This document shows, piece by piece, positions 6,818 to 13,293 of a stretch of DNA of 13,293 nucleotides; positions within the stretch are counted from its first letter, which is position 1, and every line of letters begins with the position of its first letter. The notes under the pieces are model-generated. The model was not told the DNA's origin, made no database searches, and was given only the letters and a program-made list of their open reading frames with translations. This DNA comes from Bondarzewia mesenterica. Its lineage: Eukaryota > Basidiomycota > Agaricomycetes > Russulales > Bondarzewiaceae. The DNA lies in contig SGPL01000746.1 of NCBI GenBank assembly GCA_004802705.1, positions 1-13,293 on the forward strand, given 5' to 3'. Position numbers and translations under genes: made by a program.

Positions 6818-9800
6818 TCACAGAGTTGATTGCTTGTTTGCGAGTGCAAGTCCTATAATTGATTCATCATCCACAATCATGGCAGTCCACTCACCAACTG
6901 GAGTGCTCGCAACCCTGTTGATAGTGATGCATGATACCGTCAATTTGAACCCACGCGCGTGAGAAGATGTTTTCAAAAGTTGACAACACTCACGATGTGG
7001 CATCAAAAATGTCTGCAACTAAGTTATGGTATCCGACCTTGTTCTTCTTGCGAATAGCTTTCAGAGATGCCAAATGTTTGTGATAGTCGATGGTGTAGCT
7101 GTTTTCGGTGAAGAAAATCTCCTGCCATCTCCCGGTCTGCCATTCGCTGAGTGCTCCGTGAACCTAATCAACAATCCACTGATATCAGTAGAGCATCACG
7201 ATGAAAAAGAAAAAGAGAAAAAGGTACATATGCCTATAGCGGCAAGTGCTACCATAGCTGCCAGAACCTCATGTTCGTCAGCACATTCTCTTATGCTGGA
7301 CGTATACTTAGTGATATTAAAAAGTTTGGGCTTGATGAATTGGCAAAATATGATGGCTGCGATGATGGGGTGCATATAAGGGCTATCATCGATGATGGAG
7401 TTCTAGAGCTAAGGTGTCAACGCAGCATGAGTGCAAAATCCGAATTTGAAAAACCCACGTTCTTGTTGACAAGGAAGATATATTTGTAACCATGAAGTAG
7501 TGCAAGAACTTCTTTGCTCTTCCCTGCTTGCTGAGGGTAGTAGGCGGAGAGCAGGTTGACTGCAACATCCTTCACTTTCCCATGGAGGCGACAGATATGG
7601 CCTTCAGGCTACAATACATGACAGAAGAAGGTTGTCAACTATCTCAATAGCAGTCAGGTTGAGTGACTCACGATACTTGCAAGCATCTTCACATAGCGTG
7701 CATCCACCCTGACTCATTGCTTGACCACATTATAGCCAAGGCTCTTGGCGATGCTGGCGATAGTAGTCCACTCAAACTGCAGGCGCTGAGCCATCTCGGG
7801 AAAAGTGTCCTCGAAACAGATGTACTCCAAAACCTTGTCGACCGCCTCGGTCAACACCCTACGGATTATCGGCGACTGTTTTTTCACGGACAGCTTGCCG
7901 CTAGTGGTCGGCCATGCAAGCCAGGTCTCTCGAGGCCATCCTTTATCGTTCTCATGGCATTGGCCCTGAAACTGATATGGCGAATCATGTTCCTCATCAG
8001 AGTCGTCATCCTCATTCTCGACCTCCTAACAGAATTAGTATAATGAGTATCCTTGAGAAATTGAGAACTTACGTGAATAGCACCATGTTTGCGATTGCTT
8101 TGAACTGAATGCATCTTCATCTCCGAATGGTGAGCCTTTGGCTGCTTGCGGGGGGCTAACGCGATGATCACCTCATCAGAACTATCTTCGTTCTTGAAAT
8201 GTGTCTGTCCATAATCCTCTGCTTGCTGTTTGTTAGCTGACTTTCCATGACCATTGGTTGAGAGCTTAAGCTTAGACAATGCCTGCAAGTTCTCCTTGTA
8301 GGCACCCTTGCTATGAGAGACAACGTGAGGCCCATTCATCGAAGTGGTGGAAGATCATACAGCATAGGCGGGGTCTGAATTCCCAAGCTGGCCGTGGCGA
8401 CGTGACTCTGGCACTGCCTGCCATGTGGTCCTGCCACCCCACATTCCTCCTCTTTTTTCCAAGGTACCGTCTCGCATCCTTCCTCGAGATGGCTGTGGAA
8501 CCTGGGATTCATCGTTGGAGCCATCAGATTCAGCACCGTAGCGGGCCCCATTGGTATGTGATTGCATATGATATGTATCTCGTCTGCTGACAGGCTTTGT
8601 GGCCGAGGACCTCGAGTTCATTCCAGCTTGTTTGGATGGGCCGCGGAAGTTGTGGACTACGTCGTCTATCGAGGCTTCACTACCTGCTGACTCATCATTG
8701 CCACGATTGGCACCGTCGTCTTCATCACTGTGGGTGGCCCTCTCAAGTAATCACCCCCATTTGATCCATGATCTCCATCTCTGTGATCTCCATCACCCGC
8801 ACCATTGTCCATATCATCATGTTGTTCTTCATTGTGGTCTTCTTCCATCCCATCATTACCATTTGCACCATCGCCATTCGTGCCATCTTCGCTATTTGCA
8901 CTGCTGTTTGCACCATCATCTCTATCTTCTTTATGATCTCTTCCTTCGTCTTGTTCTTCTTCAATGTCGCTGTCTTCATTCATAATATCACGCCGACCCC
9001 GATTGTTTTCCTCTTCAGCTCCATCTGAGTTGTCCCAATGTGGCCTCTGGGATATGTGTTAGCGCCCTTTAATCTGGTTTCAACTGTAAGTTTACTGGCT
9101 TACCTCCATCGTATACATCTGCTGAAGCATTTTCGAGTTTCCATTTGCCATCTCCATCAACTCGTTATCATCCTCCATCCCACCGTCGGATTCTTAACTT
9201 CGCTCTGTGTGAGCTCTTTTGTTATCACTGCTGTTGACATCCATCTCGATCTCTGTGTCTCCTCCTGTTTCCCTGTGTTCGCGTGCGACATCCTGTTGGG
9301 ACTTCTGCAGCTTGTCTGTGTGATCAACCATGAGTATTTTATAAACTTCATCTGGAAACTTTGCTTACTCGACTCCCACAGCGTCTCGTTCAGCTCATCA
9401 CTAGGTCCATCCATTATGAAGGCATACTCACATTCTTGCACAAGTTTGGTGAGTACTCGAGATCCCGCATGCACTATGTACTTACTGAGCTTGCATGGTA
9501 CAGGCTTGGCAGTTCTCGTTTGTTTTTTGGAAGTGGCGGCGGTCCCGGCGTGCTTCCCTGCTGTTTCCGAGGACCTTTTTCCCTTTATTGTAGAAGATTT
9601 CTTCACATCCAACATACCGTCTGAGGTCTTGGTGCCTACGACGTTGTCTTAGTGCCTCAGCACGAGGATGGTAGGTTTTTGAAGACTTAACTTGTGCGCG
9701 GCCTTTTAGCCCCTTCACCCATTGTGGTGTCATCGCCATCATTACGACCACGTTTTCGCCACACTATGAGGTTTTACCAGTGAGCTCGTTTAATTAAACT

Positions 9801-9872
9801 TTGGGTTGGACGTTGCTGACCGAGATTTGCGAGCGCCTTCATTTTTGCCTTACGAGGTCCTGAGATAATCAT
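6818..9872 (-). pseudogene. DUF6532-family gene, intron-rich and decayed
   Basis: DUF6532 proteins are expanded in Agaricomycetes and have no known biochemical role. Reading right to left: a basic start (MIISGPRKAKMKALANLGQQ, 9872) with KRGRND and KRPRTS; a segment from 9615; an acidic Asp/Glu/Asn/Gly tract (8985-8745); a linker; then the domain in exons 8025-7672, 7608-7459, 7402-7228, 7153-6994 and 6914-6818. Family-like pieces are VRVDARYVKMLASI, HGKVKDVAVNLLSAYY, SPYMHPIIAAIIF, EVLAAMVALAAIGI, LSEWQTGRWQEIFFTENSY and YHKHLASLKAIRKK. Introns fit at 9047-9103, 8026-8072, 7609-7671, 7403-7458, 7154-7227 and 6915-6993. In-frame stops are TAA 9774-9776, TAA 9194-9196, TGA 8355-8357 and TGA 7714-7716. 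Frame changes are needed near 9360 and 8740-8753. The 3' domain exons otherwise splice in frame, so decay is fairly recent. Confidence 0.82.
8742..8985 (-). repeat. Acidic low-complexity tract within the DUF6532 relic
   Basis: The - strand frame reads an unbroken run rich in Asp, Glu, Asn and Gly (for example EEEQDEGRDHKEDRDDGANS) built from GAT, GAA, GGT and AAT triplets. On the + strand this shows as CAT/ATC-rich DNA that is open in all three frames, hence many spurious frames. Acidic N-terminal linkers are common ahead of DUF6532 domains. The frame breaks at its 3' end (8740-8753), a likely slippage site. Confidence 0.7.
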
Positions 9873-10193
9873 TAGTTGTCAAGTGTCACGATCAACTCGG
9901 CCACAATGGGCAAGGCCATCAAAGCCAATCATACAGGTACTGGCACGTACCCTCTACATTAGTATCTGTTCGCATATCCATACTGACTTCGATTGGAAGT
10001 GGAGCAGGCTTCGGGAAGCTGTTGTGAGCACAGTACAACAGAAAGAGGAAGAGCGACAAAATGAGACATGGCAAGAGTCAGAAGTGTCCATGTAGGAAAG
10101 TTCAACCTTATATTGGTTTTTCTCACCCATTCATTGTATATTTGCTAATCATTTGTTTTATTTTCATTAACTCAACTCCTAAGCGGAACCACC
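9873..10193. promoter_or_regulatory. Shared intergenic region between divergent DUF6532 and Plavaka relics
   Basis: About 320 bp separates the two divergent start codons, so both upstream regions must lie here. The Plavaka start sits in the context ccaccATG, a good eukaryotic start. T-rich tracts (around 10110-10165) precede it. No TATA box or terminal inverted repeat was identified with confidence, and no further gene is evident. Confidence 0.35.
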
Positions 10194-13100
10194 ATGTGCA
10201 TTTGCACTGGCTGCAATATTACCTTTTCTATCGCTGGGTACTCCAGGCATCTCTGCCTGTCTTGCAATCCATCATGTCAGGCACTCTACCGCACACGAGA
10301 AGCATACATGCATGGCCTGGATGACTCCGATGCTGATATGGATGAGGACGATGCTCATAATAACGATTCAGATATCAACTTCATGGAGCATGGCTACGAG
10401 TCACAGGCCAACGAGGCACTCTTATCTGAGCACCTTTCAGACAATGATGGTAAAGACGTTCAATGGGGCCAGGATATTGACGAGTATCTTGGAGGTATGT
10501 GCTCTGGTACATATCCCATGTTTCACCTCCGATATTGATATCAAAAAATCATAGAAGTGGAAGTGGAAGATGACTATGGGTACCATGAACAGTATGACTG
10601 GCTTGATGAAGAGAACATAGACCATAAGATTGATCTAGACACTGACGATGAAGTCGACAAAGGTCAAGAAGGATATGGACCAGACCCAGGGTGGGAGCCC
10701 CCACCACCTCTGCCTCGAGCCGCGTCCCCCGCCCCATGAGCCGCGGATGAAGACATGCTTGATCCCCCCAATAACGAGCCACAATCAGCTACTTACAATA
10801 TCAATTCTATATGGGACGACATCTTTAATGAGGAATATCCTGACGAACTCGCTGGTGCGCCGGTCAACAGAGCCAACTCGTCCACGTCTGTTTATGAGCA
10901 GTACCATCGGCGATGCAATGAGTTAGATCCACATAATGTGTGGTTCCCATTCATCTCTCAGATTGACTAGGAGGTCACGCGTTGGGCGAATATGCGTGGT
11001 CCAGGGTCAATAGCCATTTTGGATCTCTTGAGCATTGATGGGGTAAGTATTCACGCATTTGCTACTTCTACTGTATGTTAAATTATAATCTCAGGTTGTA
11101 GAATGACTGGGTTTATCGTACAAGAACTCATGCGAGCTGAACGCCAAAATTGACCCACTTCCTGGGTGGGCCGAATTCCAATGGAAGGAGATCATCATTG
11201 GTGGCGCGGCATTCGATGTGTACTTTTGAGATGTCATGGACTGTGTTTGTGCATTATGGTGGGATCCAGAGTTTGCGCCGCACCTTACATTTGCACCTGT
11301 GCGACACTATGCTGACGAGATGAAGACGACGCGGATCTATAGCAACATGAACACAGGCCAGTGGTGGTGGTCTGTTCAGGTGCGTTTTTCATATTACGAT
11401 CGCACAGGATTCATCTAATCCTCCTGCAGAGAAATCACTAGACTGAACTCAGCACGGAGGGACAGTTGTCCCCATTCTCATTTCATCCGATAAAACCCAG
11501 CTCACTCTGTTTCGGAACAAAGCCGCATATCCAATTTATATGATGATCAGCAATATCCCAAAAGAAATCCGTCGCAAACCATCTCGGCATGCTTATGTCT
11601 TGCTAGGTTATCTTTCTGCCACTCATCTTGAGCACATCACCAATAAGAGTGCCCGTCGTCACGCATTGGCAAACCTATTTCATGCCTGTGTACGGCACAT
11701 CCTTCAACCACTCAAAAGATATGGGGTCGATGGCAAAATCATGGCCAGTGCCGATGGTACCTTTCGACGCTGCCACCCGATATTCACTTGCTTTATCGGA
11801 GATTACCCGGAGCAATGTTTGGTCACCTGCACCAAGTCCGGTGGCTTCCCGACCTGTGATGTGTTGCGTGATGAGCTGAGAGAACTTGCCCACTGCTCGC
11901 CGTGCAATCTTGATGCCGTTCTTGATGCCGTCTCACAAGTCGATCAGCCATCCTCTGTCTACACTCGAGCTTGCCTTCAGGCTGGCATTAAGCTGATTTA
12001 TCATCCATTCTGGGAAGACTTACCATATGTCAACATCTTCCAATCTATCACCTCTGACATTCTGCATCAGCTGTACCAAGGAGTCATCAAACATCTCATT
12101 TCGTGGTTGAAGAGCGCATTTGGTCCATCTGAGATTGATGCGCGATGCCTCCGCATGCCGCCAAACCATAGTATTCACTTTTTCTCCAGAGGTATCTCCC
12201 CTCTGTCGCGCATCTCTGGGACCAAACACAAGGACATCTGTTGCATCCTTTTGGGACTCGTAGTAGACCTGCAGTTGCCAAACAATCTCTCACCTCATCG
12301 TCTCATCCGCGCTGTTCGTGCATTGCTAGATTTCACATACCTCGCACAGTACCCATCACACAGCACTGAAACCCTACAGTACATGGAGAATGCCCTTCAT
12401 CAGTTCCATAACAATAAAGACATACTCGTGCAGCTCGGAGTTCATGAGAACTTCAAGATACTGAAGCTTCATTCGCTTTGGCAACTTTGCGAGTTCAATC
12501 ATGCTATTCAGGACACCGGATAACTATGACACTGCGTACACCGAATGTCTCCATATCGATCTCGCAAAAGATGCCTACTGCACGACAAATCGGAAAGATG
12601 AGTACCCGCAAATGATGCGGTGGCTCTCGTGGAAGGAGAAAATCCAGCGCCATGACTTATTCATATAATGGCGGCTTCAAGGCCACATCCCCATTGCTGA
12701 CATTCCCTATCCAACTATCCGACCTCATTTGCATCTCAAAATGACCTGGCATCCAAGCACTCGCTGCATGTCATTCGAAACATTAGCTAGTGAGTACAGC
12801 ACCGTCGACTTTCACAGTCTTCTGTGCGAGTTCATCATACGCCTTGCCAACCCTTATCTATCCAATGCCGGAGTCCGAAACACTGCAGGCGCCCTACACT
12901 TACCTTTCCAAACTGTTCTCGTTTGGTTCAAAATGAAGTTCTGGATTCAGGACCCTCAAGGCTTCAATGCGCCAGAGTATATGGACGTTGTGCACGTCAG
13001 ACCGGCATGACAGACAAAGCATGGCAAGAGAGTTCCCACGCAGTTTGACACTGTGTTGGTGGAACAAGATGTTGATGAAGATTTGCATGGCATTCAAGGT

Positions 13101-13293
13101 AAGTCATAAATGTTATGTATCAGATCTACTTTAATACTCATTTATCGTACTTTCAGGATATCGAGTTGCGCAAGTGCGCGCCATCTTTTGAATCTCAAAG
13201 CGAGGTTGCGACACTATACTTCCAGCCGGCATCGAGCACCCTAGTTTCCTCGCATATGTTGAATGGTTCACACCTTTCATGAACAGCCCTGAA
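10194..13293 (+). mobile_element. Plavaka-type DNA transposon: decayed transposase, cut by the right window edge
   Basis: Plavaka transposases (large RNase H-fold enzymes, related to CACTA/KDZ groups) move DNA by cut-and-paste in basidiomycetes. The N-terminus has a zinc-finger pattern (CTGC, then H and C within MCICTGCNITFSIAGYSRHL) and an acidic stretch. Exons fit at 10194-10494, 10555-11042, 11095-11379, about 11430-13098 and 13157 onward. Family-like pieces are LLSIDG, LPGWAEFQWKEIIIGG, DPEFAPHLTFAPVRHYADEM, TGQWWWSVQ, SSDKTQLTLFRNKAAYPIYM, IPKEIRRKPSRHAYVLLGYL, GDYPEQCLVTC, SDILHQLYQGVIKHLISWL, NYDTAYTECLHIDLAKDAY, NAPEYMDVVHVRP and AYVEWFTPFM. The longest uninterrupted piece is 11540-12523 (327 aa). 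In-frame stops: TGA 10737, TAG 10968, TGA 11104, TGA 11227, TGA 11444, TAA 12666, TGA 13008, TGA 13189. Frame changes occur near 11430 and 12485-12505. No terminal inverted repeat was found, so element ends are unknown. Confidence 0.86.

Noticed and set aside
8743..9028. Hydrophobic or Met-rich frames opposite and alongside the acidic tract
   Set aside because: The low-complexity GAT/GAA tract is open in all frames; only the - strand Asp/Glu frame connects by splicing to flanking DUF6532 exons.
9038..9652. + strand 204-aa frame rich in Leu, Val, Cys and Ser
   Set aside because: It is antisense to the N-terminal DUF6532 exons, crosses their intron at 9047-9103, and matches nothing.
6818..9872. 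Calling the DUF6532 gene intact
   Set aside because: At least three in-frame stops remain (9194, 8355, 7714) that no plausible intron removes without dropping conserved sequence, plus two frame changes.
1..13293. tRNA, rRNA, CRISPR array or bacterial operon
   Set aside because: No cloverleaf-like sequence, rRNA motif or spaced repeat-spacer pattern was seen; the tandem repeats have no unique spacers, and the introns indicate a eukaryote.

Overview
The window looks like nuclear DNA from a mushroom-forming basidiomycete (Agaricomycetes). The signs are many short GT-AG introns of about 47-79 nt, a laccase relic, and three families typical of these fungi: a DUF6532 protein, a DUF6534-type membrane protein and a Plavaka-type DNA transposase. 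All family names come from reading translations by eye; no search was run.

Layout from left to right. Positions 105-703 hold an unknown two-exon reading frame that runs into a decayed laccase (about 575-1845, + strand). The laccase has lost its N-terminus and its third copper domain. Positions 1846-3040 hold no convincing gene. Positions 3041-3489 carry the first helices of a DUF6534-type membrane protein, broken by a stop and cut off. It abuts a minisatellite (3541-4440) of 55-bp units, each centred on a TGGGCCCA palindrome. Positions 4672-5392 (- strand) hold the only gene that reads cleanly: three exons, two phase-0 introns, 200 aa, no recognised family. Next come nine copies of a 23-bp tandem repeat (5502-5708), a short + strand frame (5787-6074) and a triplicated AT-rich 64-65 bp unit (6218-6411).

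The right half is dominated by two divergently arranged relics. A DUF6532 gene runs on the - strand (6818-9872) with at least seven introns, a long acidic tract, several in-frame stops and two frame changes. About 320 bp away, a Plavaka transposase runs on the + strand from 10194 off the right edge. It keeps nearly full-length similarity but has at least eight in-frame stops and two frame changes.

Overall this is a gene-poor, repeat-rich, decaying accessory region. Most disabling stops can be explained by C-to-T or G-to-A changes, as expected from cytosine methylation and deamination. The best candidates for something undescribed are the 200-aa gene, the palindromic 55-bp minisatellite and the DUF6532-Plavaka pairing. 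No complete new multi-gene system can be supported from the sequence.
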